From: Porphyra umbilicalis
Lineage: Eukaryota > Rhodophyta > Bangiophyceae > Bangiales > Bangiaceae
Length of the DNA stretch: 64,000 nucleotides
Direction of reading: 5' to 3'
NCBI GenBank assembly: GCA_002049455.2
Contig: KV919131.1
Span: forward strand, 1 to 64,000
Part shown: piece after piece, positions 53,150-63,670 of the stretch
Position numbering within the stretch: position 1 is the first letter of the stretch
How the letters are laid out: each line of letters opens with the position of its first letter
Program-made: the position numbers and the translations under genes
Notes under the pieces: generated by a model
Told to the model about the DNA's origin: nothing
What the model saw: only the letters and a program-made list of their open reading frames with translations
The model's database searches: none

Positions 53150-54322
53150 ATGGCCGACGCTGGCGCACCCGTACCGTCGGCGCCGCCCCCCGCCGACGGG
53201 AGCAGCGACGCGTCGGCGGCCGACAATGGCGCCATCAAGAAGAGCCCGTCGATGCTCAGCCGCTACTCAACGCGCTCCACCGCGGCGGCGTTCAACCACG
53301 GGCTCTCCCGCCGCCGCACCGAGGCGGCGGGCCTCTTCACCCTCTGGTCGGCGTTTGTGCTCATCGAGGGCCTGATCCGCTTTGTGCGGAGCGACGCGAC
53401 GCGGGATTTGCTGCCCGACGGCCGCCCGTCGGACGTCATCCCCCCGCTGCTGCCCTTCCTCGGAGGCCTCTTTGAAGTCATTTTTGGCTTCACGGGCCTC
53501 GTCGTGGGCATTATTGAGCTCGCGTTTGCGAGCGGCGGCATCTTTGCCACCATCTGTTTCCTCATCATCCAAGTGCCCCTCAGCTGGTTCACCTTCATCG
53601 TATATGTGTTTATGATTCCGGCCTACCGGTGGCGCCTCGACCTGGTGACGGTCGTGGCCGGCACGACGCTGTCCGTGTCGCGCACACACGGCCTCATTGC
53701 CATGGGCGTCGTCACGTCGGTCGCGTTTTGCGCGGCGCTGCAGGGCGGCCAGTTTGTGTTTGCCCTCCGCCTCCTCGCCTACCAAGCGCAGCAAGCCCAG
53801 GAGCGGCCGTCGGCGGCGCTGACGACGGCTCTCACGCACGCAAGGCCGCGCGCGATCTTTTGGTGCGCCCTCTTCACCCTCGGCGGCGCGTCGACGCTCG
53901 CGGCGGGGGCGGTGCTCGCCGACGCCCTCGGCAGCGGGCGCGTCGACGCGCCCGCCTTTTACGCCTTCCCCCCACACGTTGGCGTGTACCCCGTCATGAC
54001 CGCCGTGACGGGGGGGGTGATGACCGTGTACGGGCTCGCGAGCGTTGCCGCCGCCGCGGGCGTGGGGGCCCTCGTCGGGCCGACCGTACACGCCCTGCCG
54101 CTGGTGTTTGCGCTCATGTTTGTCAACTTTGCGCTCGTGCAGGTGGCGTCCATCGGGTCCCCGGCGGCGGAGGTGGCCAACCTCCCGGGCCGCCTCGCGT
54201 TTGCGGCGGCGATGCACACGGGGCTGACGCTCGTGTCGGTGGTCATTGGGCCCTACTTTGTCGTGCGAGTCGGCAAGGAGGCGGACCCGGGGGGGGCACC
54301 GCCGGTGGTGGCCGCCGCCTAG
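53150..54322 (+). CDS. Multi-pass membrane protein, family not recognised
   Basis: 390 residues from ATG 53150 (context CCAGCCATGGCC). A Ser/Ala/Pro-rich cytosolic N-terminus (about 65 residues, with SMLSRYSTRSTAAAFNHGLS) precedes eight or nine hydrophobic segments. These include LFTLWSAFVLIEGLIRFV, LPFLGGLFEVIFGFTGLVVG, FATICFLIIQVPLSWFTFIV, HGLIAMGVVTSVAFCAAL, FWCALFTLGGASTLAAGAVL, PVMTAVTGGVMTVYGLASV, HALPLVFALMFVNFALVQVA and AMHTGLTLVSVVIGPYFVVR. The first two segments are separated by an acidic loop (RSDATRDLLPDGRPSDVIPP). Intron-less, no frame break, codon use like the other host genes. No transporter signature could be identified. Lies just beyond the SRP54 array. Confidence 0.8.
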   Translation: MADAGAPVPSAPPPADGSSDASAADNGAIKKSPSMLSRYSTRSTAAAFNHGLSRRRTEAAGLFTLWSAFVLIEGLIRFVRSDATRDLLPDGRPSDVIPPLLPFLGGLFEVIFGFTGLVVGIIELAFASGGIFATICFLIIQVPLSWFTFIVYVFMIPAYRWRLDLVTVVAGTTLSVSRTHGLIAMGVVTSVAFCAALQGGQFVFALRLLAYQAQQAQERPSAALTTALTHARPRAIFWCALFTLGGASTLAAGAVLADALGSGRVDAPAFYAFPPHVGVYPVMTAVTGGVMTVYGLASVAAAAGVGALVGPTVHALPLVFALMFVNFALVQVASIGSPAAEVANLPGRLAFAAAMHTGLTLVSVVIGPYFVVRVGKEADPGGAPPVVAAA

Positions 54323-57187
54323 AGGGGGGGCGGGGCCGCGCGGTGCGGTCATGAGCGCAACGGGGTTGTGGGTTGGCGGGGTGGGGAGGGGTGGGGCGAC
54401 GGGCGTGCCTTGTGTCTTTGTTTGCAGGGATTGGCGCAGCGTGCCGTTTTCCGAAGGCACAATGGCCGCTCCGGTTACTCTTTTGTTTTTCCCGTACCAT
54501 GGCGCCCGCGTCCACCAGTGATGGTCGCTGGTGCCCCAAAGCGCCCCCTCCGCGCGGACCGCGGCCGCACGCAACCACCATGCATGGTCCCATGCCACCA
54601 TGGTCGTGCATGCACGCGCGACTCGGGCGGGCCGTTCGTCAACAGCAAACAGCCGCGGGCGTGGCACCGCAGCGGGCAGCCACACACGCCGGGCCGTGCG
54701 GGCGGGGGCAAACCTCGGGGCGGGACCCCCACCCCCGCGCCACGCGCCGCCACAGCCGCGCGTCGTCGGCGGGTGTTCACGCGCCCAAATCACTTTTCGC
54801 TGCCGAGCATCGAGATGTGGGTCACTGCGTCGACGGTTGGGGCGGCCCCGAGGCCCCCCCAACCCCGCGCGCGCCGCCGCCGTCGCCGCCGCGCGCCGCC
54901 GCCGTCGCCGCCGCGCGCCGCCGCCGTCGCTGCCGCGCGCCGCCGCCGTCGCCGCCGCGCGCCGCCGCCGTCGCCGCCGCGCGCCGCCGCCGTCGCGGCC
55001 GCCCGCCGCCGCGCCCGCGGCGGCGGCGGCGCCAGCCCCCGCGCCAGCGCCTGCACCGGCGGCGGCAACGGCGGCGGCGGCCGCACCGGCGGCGGCGGCG
55101 GTGGAATGCCGTCCAGACTTCCACGCAGCACCGATGACACCGCATTTTCGTCGCCTTGCCACGTCGAGGTACCGCCTGCAGCGTCATCAGCGGGCCGTGG
55201 GCTCCACAAAAAGGCGTTCAAGACACCGGTGGGACGCCAGAAAAAACGTCCATCTCTCAAGCCTATCGTCGTAGCCGCTTGAAAGTGTGTCATCAAACAG
55301 CTGATGGAGGAGGCTCCAGGATGCGTCCATGCGGAGCGCCAACGCTCGTTCCATTGCCGAGTTCTGTGCGCGCCCGTATGAGTCGCGCTCATGCGCCTGA
55401 ATGTGTGGAAACGACCTTCCGGTGTGGGCAGCGGCGGTCCCGCGGCGTGCACGGGGTACGCCCCCCCCCCCCGGCACCCACCCCGCCGCGGCCGGCGGTG
55501 CGCGGCGCGGCCGCGCGGCCGCCGGCGGCGCTGCACCGGCGCGCCGACGGGCGGCGCGGCGGCGGCTGCCGCGTGGCGCGGCGCGGCGCGGCCGTGCGCC
55601 CGCGCGCGGCCGTGCGGCGCGCGCCGGGGGGGGGGGGAGGGGGCGCCCGTCGGCGGCCGCCGCCGCCACCGTCGCTGGGTGCCGCCAACATCCCGGTAGG
55701 CGGGGGCGGGGGGGGGGGGGGGCGGCGGCCCACCGCCGCCGCGGTGGGGCGGGGCGGGGTGGGGGGCGGGGGGGGGTGGCGCTGGGCGCGGCCGCACGCA
55801 CGCGGCCGCGTCGGCGTCCGCGTGGGGTCGTGGTCAGGTGCTCGGTGGTGGGGGTGGCGGCGGCCGTGGGGGGTGCTCGCGTGTCTTTTTTTTTTTTTTT
55901 GGTGTGTGAGCCGGCGCGGGGGCGGCGGCGCACGGGCGGTCGTGTTTGAGCACTGGGGCGCCGCCGGTGGGGGTGGGCGCCGTCTGACTTTGTGTGTGCC
56001 CCCTGTGCGTGCCCCTGGCCGACCCACGCGACGGCGGCGCGGCGGCGGCGGCGGCGGCGGGCGCGGGCGTGGGCGATTGTTTCTCCCGGATGCACGCCGC
56101 CCCGCTGACCGTCCTCCCCCTCGTCTCCACGGTGGGGGGAGGGCGCCGTCGCGTCGCTGCCGTCGGCGGTGCGCCATTCGACGCGCGGCGCGCGTCGCAC
56201 GAGCCGGCGGGTCGGTGGCGCGCGGCGAGGGCGCCGCCGCTGCCGTCGGGCCGCCGACGCAACGGCCGTCGACGAGGCGTGTGCCCCCGCCTTGAGGTTG
56301 AAGCGGAGCGTCATTGGGGGCGTACGCGTCGTCGCGCCGGTACCCGCCCTCGCTGCCGCCCGCCCGCCCGTGCCGACGTGCCACGGGGCGTCGGGCGCGC
56401 GGGCGCGGCCACCCTGTCGTGCGTACGCACACCCCCCTGGCGCACCGTCCCGACCGTCCACGGCGCCGTGCGGCCGACCCCGTGCACGCACGCGCGCCGC
56501 TGGCCGCGGCCGCAGCCTCCCACGGGGCGCCGGCGAGCGCCGCCCCCGCGGGCGGCGTGCGTCCCCCCTCCCCCGCGGGGCCGCCGGCGGCCACGATGCC
56601 CGTGGCGCCGGGCCGCTCGGCCGGCGGCCGGGAAGAAGACGGGGTCGTGTGGCGGCAGCGTCTGCCGCCACACGCACCCCTTCCGGCGGCGCGGGGCGGC
56701 TGCCTGCCGGACGGTCGGCGCGCACAACGGTGGGGGGGGTTGGCGCGCGGTTGGCGCCGCCCTGATCGACGGGCGGCACGTGGGCGGGCGCGTCGGTGAC
56801 GCGCGCGACGCATGGCGGGGCGGGGGTGGCTTGGGGGGGGGGGGGGGGGGAGGGGCGCGACACGGCCTCGTCTTTTCTTGACGACACGGCTCCGTGGGCA
56901 CATCCCGCCCGAGCAGCGTGAGGATTCTATTTCGAGGCCAACCAGCCACTCACACACGCCGCGCACGCCCTCCACCCCACAGACCCGGTGCCTGCCGCCC
57001 CGGCGCGCGCGCGCCGTTGCGCTGGCGGCTCTGCCAGTACTGCGGCCCGCCGCCCGCCACACTGAAAACGACGCCGCCCGCCCACCTGCTCGCATGCACG
57101 CCAGCGTCTCGCCTGCAGACGCCAGCTGGCGGCACCACCGTCAGGCCCGCGACCAGTCGAGGCCCAGCCGCCACCGCGACGGGAACG
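54323..57187. other. GC-rich intergenic region with minisatellite
   Basis: Very GC-rich, with a 22-bp minisatellite (54870-54992), G runs near 55630 and 55710, a run of 14 T near 55887, and many long but meaningless frames. A lower-GC island at 55090-55400 has an ordinary-looking minus-strand stretch (MERALALRMDASWSLLHQLF) but no recognisable domain. No gene supported. Confidence 0.5.
54870..54992 (+). repeat. 22-bp minisatellite
   Basis: Five to six copies of GTCGCCGCCGCGCGCCGCCG plus two bases, spaced exactly 22 bp. Because 22 is not a multiple of 3, each frame cycles through the same three peptides (APPPSPP, RAAAVAA, RRRR), so the open frames across it are artefacts. Confidence 0.85.
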
Positions 57188-57760
57188 CTATCCGCAGGAG
57201 GTCCCCAAGTACCGACGCGGGGTGGAGGGCCGCCACAGTGCCCACCAGCCACGCGCCCAAACCTCCCCCGCGTCGCAACTGCAGGGCCGGGGCGGGCGCC
57301 CCGCGCCTCCGCGCCCTCGTGAGGGTGCCTCCTCCAAGTCAACAATGGCCTCGCGAATAGCAACCGCCTGCACGTCCTCATTTCCTTTGCAGCCGACCAC
57401 AGTACTGAGAGCAAGTTGCAGCTGCGCCCGCGCGTTGTCCGGCTCCCCCAGACCCCGCAGCACCATGGCCAGCTCGTGCTGGGACCGCGCCACGTCGAGG
57501 TGTTTGTCGCCCAGCGCCGCCACCTTTTTCTGTACCACCGCCGGCAGCAACGCCCGCGCCTCGTCTAGGCTCCCTTTCTTGCGCAGCACCACGGCCAGCT
57601 CGTGCTCGGACCGTGCCACGCAGAGGTGCCTCTCCCCAAACGTCACCGCCTCCTTGCGCACCACCGCCGTCAGCAGCGCCTGCGCTTGGACTAGCTCCCC
57701 CTGGCTCCGCAGCACCAACGTCAGCTCAAACTCGGACCGCGCCACGTCGACGTGTCCGTC
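57188..57760 (-). CDS. TPR protein (kinesin-light-chain-type repeats), partial model
   Basis: Three consecutive 42-residue tetratricopeptide repeats of the TPR_10/12 type: HVDVARSEFELTLVLRSQGE, HLCVARSEHELAVVLRKKGS and HLDVARSQHELAMVLRGLGE. Each is followed by a second helix (ARALLPAVVQKKVAALGDK and equivalents). A fourth partial repeat (NARAQLQLALSTVV) and a short helix (VQAVAIREAIVDLEEA) end the domain. TPRs bind partner proteins; no specific partner can be named. A plausible acceptor (GTGTGAGCAG) precedes the exon at 57761. The upstream exon was not resolved; the frame is open to 58072 without likeness to anything. The last 45 residues before the stop at 57188 look non-native, so the true end may be earlier or spliced. 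Confidence 0.65.
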   Translation of the reverse strand, partial: DGHVDVARSEFELTLVLRSQGELVQAQALLTAVVRKEAVTFGERHLCVARSEHELAVVLRKKGSLDEARALLPAVVQKKVAALGDKHLDVARSQHELAMVLRGLGEPDNARAQLQLALSTVVGCKGNEDVQAVAIREAIVDLEEAPSRGRGGAGRPPRPCSCDAGEVWARGWWALWRPSTPRRYLGTSCG

Positions 57761-58333
57761 CTGCTCACACGCAGAAAAGCATGCCCCCACAGGATCCGCG
57801 GCCCTCGTGGTCGACAGCAGCAATGCACGCGGACACGCGAACAAACAGCCATACGAAATCGGGACGAATGACCGCAGAGCCGCGACCTCGATGGACGAGT
57901 AAGCACTGACGCAAATGCGTCGTCGTGCACTTACAGTCGCCGCACAACTTAAGCCCACTGCTACAGGGCCGCACCGATAAAAAAAAGATATTGACTGTAA
58001 CAAGTACTCTCGATCCGAGCGCAGCGGGTTCGCAGAGCCTGCGCAGATCGCTGCCCAAACGATTTCGGTCACTCACAGGCGCACACGTTGCGCCCTGAAA
58101 CGGTTGGCAGATGGTTCGCAACCGACGTTGGTGGGTGTGCTGGTGGTCCCACGGCGCCGAGGCATTAAGCGTCGTCCTTTGCGGAGCGGCAGGCCCGACG
58201 GGCGTGCGCGTCCCTCCCCTCTCAACAGGCAGAAAAGAGGAGACACAGGGAGCAACAACGTCACGCAATGAAAAGGCAGAAACGATGGGCGTGTGTGCGT
58301 GCCGCCCCCCGGCTCCGCGCCGCCGCGCCGCCC
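57761..58333. other. Region between TPR exon and fructosamine kinase gene
   Basis: May hold the 5' exon(s) of the TPR gene (minus) and the 3' UTR of the kinase gene (minus). Moderate GC. No other gene seen. Confidence 0.4.
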
Positions 58334-59451
58334 TCACAGCCGGCGGAGGAGCGAGCCGATGAGCCCCGCCGCTTGGGAGCGGTAGCCACCCCCAAACAGG
58401 TTCGCATGGTTGAGAATGTGGTACAGCGTGTAGAGGTCTTCGCGCTCGTCCGCCCCCGCCGCGCGGGGCATCCGCGCGTGGTACGCGTCGTAAAAGGCAG
58501 AGTTGAAGGAGGCACACCATGACATGCCCCACTCGGCCTACACAACCGCACCACAATGAAGAAGACAAGGAGAGGAAGACGAGCAACGCGCAGCCGTGAG
58601 AGCGTCAGCGATATGTCGGACGTGTGTCGCCCAAACGCGCCACCCCCCCCCGTACCCTGGGAGGCGAGCAGCGTGCACGGTACGCCCCTCTCCTGGCAAG
58701 AGTTCCCCCCCCTCGGCACCCCCCCCCCAAAACATACCTCTGCGTGGCCATAGTAGGTGGCCGGGTCGTAGAGCACGGGCACCCCCTCCGGCGTCGCCCC
58801 ATAATTCCCACTCCACAGGTCCCCATGCAAGCACACGGGCGCCGGGGCGGGCTCGTCTGCAAACAGCGCCGCGACGCCCTCGCACAGCTTCCCCCCCTCC
58901 CGGATGAGCGCCGCGTCACGCGTCGCCGCCAGCTGCGGCCGCAGCCGGCGCTCCACCCAAAACGTCACCCAATCGTCCGCCCACGCGTTGCGCTGGACCG
59001 ACCCCCCAATGGTGCCGACGCCCACCCCAAAGCCGTGCCCCTTGCCCGCCACCCCCGCCGGCAGCGGCGCCGCGTGGATGGCGCCGACCGCGTCGCCGAG
59101 GCGCCGCATATCCACCCGCCCCCCGAGGGGCACCGCGTCCATAACGAGGAAGCTGCCGCCGTCCGCGCCGTCGCGCGCCGTGTAGGCGGTCGGCACGACG
59201 ACGTCGGCGCCGCCGGCGGTGGCGGCGGCCGACAGGGCGGCGAGGCCCGCCGCTTCGGCGGTGAACATGGCGGCGGCGGGGCGGGCGGCGGTTTTGACAA
59301 AGAAGGAGCGCCCCGACGTGGTGGGGATGACGGCCGTCGACGCCCAGCCGCTGCCGCCGGCGGCGCCTTTGGGGGGGAGCACCGTCCCCACGTCGGGGAT
59401 GGAGGCGGCAATGTAGTCGGCAGCCTCAGACGTCAGCGTCTGTATCGCCAT
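58334..59451 (-). CDS. FN3K-like: Fructosamine-3-kinase-like protein (FN3K family), two exons
   Basis: Protein-repair kinase that phosphorylates sugar adducts (fructosamines or ribulosamines) on protein lysines. join(58334..58537, 58738..59451), 305 residues, normal family length. Donor CAGAG|GTATGT, acceptor TTGTGTAG, phase 0. The joined text reads YYGHAEAEWGMSWCASFNSA, which closely follows plant FN3K. Visible: Lys53 in FFVKTAARP, Glu66, catalytic HGDLWSGN at 209-216, Asp229 in VLYDPATYYG, and the C-terminal DLYTLYHILNHANLFGGGY. The nucleotide loop reads AAGGSGWASTAV; the Cys found in this loop in plant and many other family members (GGGCIN) is Ser34 here. ATG 59451 (CACCATGGCG on its strand) is the natural start; open frame further upstream is low complexity. 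Confidence 0.93.
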
Positions 59452-60022
59452 GGTCGGGGTGAAGGGGGATAGGGGGGCGTGGGGCTGCCGCCAAGAACGG
59501 GGAAGGGAGTGACCCCTCGAGCGCGGGGGGGGGGGGTGGCCCAGAGGGCCCGCGCCCCACAAGCGGCCCCACGGCCGGGCACGGCGGCGCCGACCGACAG
59601 GGGGGCAGGCACAGCAAAACAGGGCGGCGGCGGCAACATGGTCACGGCTGTGCCGACGGGCGGGGGGGTGCAACGGGGCCACCGGGGGGGGGCGTGGAAG
59701 CGGGGCTCGCGCACTCGCGGATCCCGTTTCGGCGGGGGGGGGGGGGGGGGCGGGCGAGCTCCCGCCGCAGAGGCGATGCAGCCAGCTGGGGTGCAGCTTG
59801 ATGAAATCGGCCTCTCTCTGCAAGCACCACCGCTGGTGGGGCGTTCCGGGCCCAATGTTCAATGTCGACAAAAAAAAGGAACGAGGACACGAAAGGCTGT
59901 ACAAACCGAGAAAACAAAAAAAGACGGAGACCCGTCGCGACGGCACACACAAGCACCGAAAAGACCCACAGGCGCGCAACGCGCCGCCCACGGCACCCCC
60001 CCACGCCCACACGGGGCCCTAG
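59452..60022. other. Intergenic between two minus-strand genes
   Basis: C/G-rich with homopolymers near 59525 and 59735, then an A-rich patch around 59865-59925 (probable 3' UTR side of the next gene's terminator region or promoter of FN3K). No gene. Confidence 0.45.
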
Positions 60023-61813
60023 CTAGGCGCCCCCCGCCGCCTTGCCGCCCCCCGAGGCGAGGTCGTCCCCCGCCCCGGCCAGGCTGTTGCCGAGCTCCCG
60101 CACGCACGCGGCGGCGGCTTCCGACATGGCCGCGTACGACGCGTCCGCTGCCGCCTTGGCTTCCACAGCCTTCTGCGAGGGGGGGGGGAGTGAGATGGGG
60201 GGGGGGTGTACACGAGGGCAGAACCCACGACGGACGCAAGCACCCGCCGCAAACCCACCGGCGGTCGACCCCGCGAGCGGTGGCTGTGTTAGTGGTTGTA
60301 CCACACGACGGCGCCGCGGCGCCGCCGTCGGCCACGGCAGACAGCAAGGGCAGCTGCCGACGCCCTCGTCCGGCCGCCGGCAAGCACCCGCTCGGGCGGG
60401 GACCCCCCCCCACGGCAGTTTGGCAGACCGGCGCCCGCGACCACGGCGTGTGGCCGACGGCGCGCCCGACAACACGGCGTCGGGCGGCGCCCCCCCCCCG
60501 CGCCCGTCCCCCAGTGCCGCACAGGGCCACGCCCACGGCGGCAAGCGGCGTGCCCCACCCCCCCCCCCCCCCCCCCCCCCCCTCCCCTCGCAGCCGCGGA
60601 GCGGCGCCCCCAACGTACCCGGCGCACGTCGGTCGGGTGGAGCTCCCCGTCGCCGGCGGTCATGTACAGGGCGCCGCGGGCGGCGAGGAGCTCCGTCGTC
60701 CGGTCGAGCATCACCAGCAGGTCCCGCGCGTCGGCTGCGCCGCAGGGGGGTTCCGCCCGTGCGGCACCCGCGCGACACGGCGTGTCGGTGCGTCGCCGCG
60801 GGGACACGCGCGGCGGCAACGGCGCGGCGGCGCCCGGCGGGTGCACAGCAAAACAGGGGCCAACAACGCACCGCGTTAGTGATGAGCACCAGGCCGGTGC
60901 CACGCGTGGCGCGGGGGCCCCCCGCAGCCGCGCTCCCGCGGCGGCGGGTCGACCACCCCCGCCACACGCGGCGGCGACGCGGGCCCCGTCCACCCCCCCG
61001 CGCGGGCGCACGCCCCGCCCGCCCACAGGCGCGCCGTCGGCACCCCCAAGCAGCCCCCCCCCCCCCCACGACGTACAGCGTGCGAGCGCCTGATCATAGG
61101 GCACCACAAATGCGTTGAGCCTGCACCGCCCGCCGTCCGCCCCACCGGCAACCCACAAGCACCCGCACCGCACGTGCCAGACGGACAGAACGAGCACGGG
61201 GCGTCACCACCTCCACACGTGTCAGACGCGCCCGCACAGACGCCCACGCGCTCACACGACCCCCTCCCCCGTGCGTGGTGGCGCCCACACGACCGATCGA
61301 CGAGGGCGCACGCCCGACGTTGGCGCCACGAGGCCGCACCACCGCCCCCCCCGCCCGAGCGGCGGCCGTTTGCACGCGCCTTCAGACCCCCCCCCCCCCC
61401 CACGCCACACCCCCCCCACGGCAGATTCCCCCCTCCCCCCAACCCCCCCCCCCCCCCCCCCCCCACCCGCCACCACCAGCGTCAACGTACAGGCCAAAAA
61501 AAAAGGTGTCGGTGAGCTTGGTGCCCTCCCCCACAAACTGGTACAAGCCGCGGTCCGCCGGGTCCCACTCGCGCGGCAGGGCGGGGGGTGCCGCCGCCGC
61601 GCCCGCCACCCCCGCCGCCGACGGACCCCCCACCGAGGGCGGTGCGCCCACGCCGCCGGCGGCCGAGGCGGTGGCGGTCGCCGCGGCGGCGGTGGCGGCG
61701 GGGGTGCCGACGCCGGCGGCGGGGCCGCCCCCGGCCGCGGCGGCTAGCGCGCCCGACGGTGGGAGGCCGGCGGTGGGGGCACCGCCGGGCGGTGGTGGTG
61801 GTGCCGAAGCCAT
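60023..61813 (-). CDS. Four-exon gene, 210-residue protein of unknown function
   Basis: Not recognised. Model: join(60023..60172, 60619..60734, 61077..61120, 61491..61813). All three donors are GTACGT; acceptors are GGTGCAG, GCGCAG and CTCGCAG; phases 2, 1 and 0 agree, which strongly supports the model. An Ala/Pro/Gly-rich N-terminus (about 75 residues, possibly a targeting peptide) leads into REWDPADRGLYQFVGEGTKL, TDTFFFG and LLNAFVVPYDQALAR. Then come DARDLLVMLDRTTELLAARG, DGELHPTDVRR and a helical C-terminus KAVEAKAAADASYAAMSEAA...CVRELGNSLAGAGDDL. No membrane segment. Introns contain C runs up to more than 20. The second exon is only 44 nt. Confidence 0.7.
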
Positions 61814-62971
61814 GGGTGGGGGGGGGGGGGGGGGGGGCGCCCCGTCGAGGCGCCGCCGCGGGGCACGGAAGGTCGTCGTCGCGGGCGGGGCGCGCGCTCG
61901 CAGAGCGCCGGACGGGGGGGTCCCGCAGGACTGTGGCGACGCGCAAGATTTTGGCGCCACGAAGGAGCCTTCAGAGCAAGCCCAGCGGTGCCCGCCAACG
62001 CCATAGTAAAGCGTTTTCAACTCGATTCGTGGCGCATTGTGAGTGGCCCCTCCAAATTATGGAGCGGCCGATGGTCGATGTCTTCCAGCGGTTCGGGCGC
62101 CAGAGTATAGCGGAAAATCCGAATTCTTCGGGACCGCGCCAGGAAGTGGAGGAGGAGCCCCGCCTGCACCATCCCAGCTGCAAACCATGCGTTTTCTGCT
62201 GGCGGAGCGCCCGCTGCGGAAGTGTAAAGATATGTACTCCCTCCCCTCTCTATTCGCATATTGCCCCCCCGCCCTGCACCCCCCCCACATGAGTTGAAGG
62301 GCGTATTTTGGGGGACTCGGCCATCACGCTCGCCAGGAAGAATGCATGGGTTCAGCGCCGCCCCCCCCCCGACCCTCGGCCAGCTGAAACAAACTGAAGA
62401 TGTCGACGAAGAAGCAGACGTATTAGATCGCTTCTCTGTTTATGTGGAGCACAGTGGCGGTGACTGGCAAAAAGACGACAGCATTTGAATCCTCCCTGTT
62501 GCACAGTGCTTCCAGGAGGAGGGAATGTATGGTCGCTGGCTTCGAAAGCGACGTTGCAGCTGGCGTGTCTTGTGGTCATTGGTCAGGCGATTGAAAGAAA
62601 CCACATGGCCACGTCGAAGTGTCACCTGTCCTCACATTCGAGATGACCTTTCGATTCGCAGCGGCATGTTTCCGCCATATGGCTCCGCCAAACGTTGGGA
62701 TGGCGTAGATCTCACGCCATACCACCGGAATATAGCGTCGGATCTCCGCCATCCCAACATTTGGCGTGGATTCCGCGCCATAAATCTGACCGCTGGGCAC
62801 CCCTTTCCGCTATAATTTGGCGTTAGCGGAGATTCTCCGCCATAATCCGAACCGCTGGGCTTGCTCTCAGCGACGAAAATGGGGCAACAGGGCCTCAAAT
62901 CACTATCCAGCCGAGGAACTCGGCTGTACTCGGCAGGATATGGCCAAAGAAAGCCACTGGAGCCAGCACCA
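61814..62971. other. Low-GC intergenic stretch with foldback
   Basis: From about 62000 to 62970 the GC falls to near 50-55%, unlike its surroundings. No gene recognised. A hairpin-forming repeat lies at 62684-62770, and related fragments (CGCCATAA..TCTGACCGCTGGGC and ATAATCCGAACCGCTGGGC) follow to 62860. This suggests old mobile DNA. Confidence 0.5.
62684..62770. repeat. Imperfect inverted repeat
   Basis: Left arm contains CCAAACGTTGGGATGGCG, right arm (opposite strand) CCAAATGTTGGGATGGCG, about 28 bp each with few mismatches, around a loop of some 30 bp. Confidence 0.75.
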
Positions 62972-63670
62972 TCAACGCCCGCAGCGACGCGGCCACACCC
63001 ACGGGGGAAGGGGGTCACCGCCGACTCCTCTGACGTCCAGTCGCGATCGCCAGTCAGCGCCAGGCGCGTCAGTCCCGCCAGCAGCGCCGCCGGCTCGGCG
63101 GGGAGCGCCGCCATCACCGTCTCGACTTTTGTCCCGCAGACAGCGCACCCGCAGCGCCGCAGGTGGGGGTGCGGCGGCCCGGGCGCAGAAGAGGCCGGTC
63201 AACACAGACGCGGACCGGGCTTTGGTGGCGACCGCGTCCAACGTGGCGGACGGCGCGGGCCGCACGCGTGCGACGGTGCTGACTTTGAGGTCGTCGACCA
63301 GCGCCAGCCGCACCAGGGGCGGGCGGGTGCCGCCACGGAGGGCGTGGCCCCCCCTGCCGCCGTCGATCGGGGGGAGCCGGCGAGGGCGGCGAGCACCGCC
63401 CGCGCACCTGTCGGTTCCACCCACGCCCGTGCAAGTCCACGTCCACGAGCGCCGGGACGGCCGCCAACGACACGAGCGCGGGCGCCGCCGCGCTCGGCTG
63501 TTGGGAGAGCCCCACCCGCTGGAGGGCGGGCGCACGCCGCACGCCAACGCGTCGACGGTCGACCGCCGCACGTCGGTGGGGAGCGTCCGGGAGGTCAGGC
63601 GGGACTTTGGCGGGGGCGGCGGCGGCGGCGGCGGGCGGGGGGGAGGAGGATGGAGTGGCACAACGTCCAA
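62972..63670 (-). CDS. Possible leucine-rich-repeat-like gene fragment, frame-broken
   Basis: Three successive minus-strand stretches in different frames have the regular Leu/Val spacing of an LRR or similar repeat: VDALACGVRPPALQRVGL with PALVSLAAVPALVDVDLHGR, then RPPLVRLALVDDLKVSTVAR, then AALRVRCLRDK. They end near 62972. Frame shifts are needed between them, with no clear introns. Low confidence; could be chance in GC-rich DNA. Confidence 0.3.
   Translation of the reverse strand: MDVVPLHPPPPRPPPPPPPPPKSRLTSRTLPTDVRRSTVDALACGVRPPSSGWGSPNSRARRRPRSCRWRPSRRSWTWTCTGVGGTDRCAGGARRPRRLPPIDGGRGGHALRGGTRPPLVRLALVDDLKVSTVARVRPAPSATLDAVATKARSASVLTGLFCARAAAPPPAALRVRCLRDKSRDGDGGAPRRAGGAAGGTDAPGADWRSRLDVRGVGGDPLPPWVWPRRCGR

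Noticed and set aside
55187-57095. Minus-strand frames of about 570 codons
   Set aside because: Low-complexity Arg/Pro/Ala sequence crossing homopolymers and the 22-bp repeat neighbourhood; no domain.
59452-60012. N-terminal extension of the fructosamine kinase
   Set aside because: The open frame upstream of ATG 59451 is low complexity, and the protein from that ATG already has the family's normal length and N-terminus.
60860-60960. An extra exon (GTGLVLITNAV) in the 210-residue gene
   Set aside because: Its phase does not fit the next exon, whereas skipping it gives exact phase agreement.
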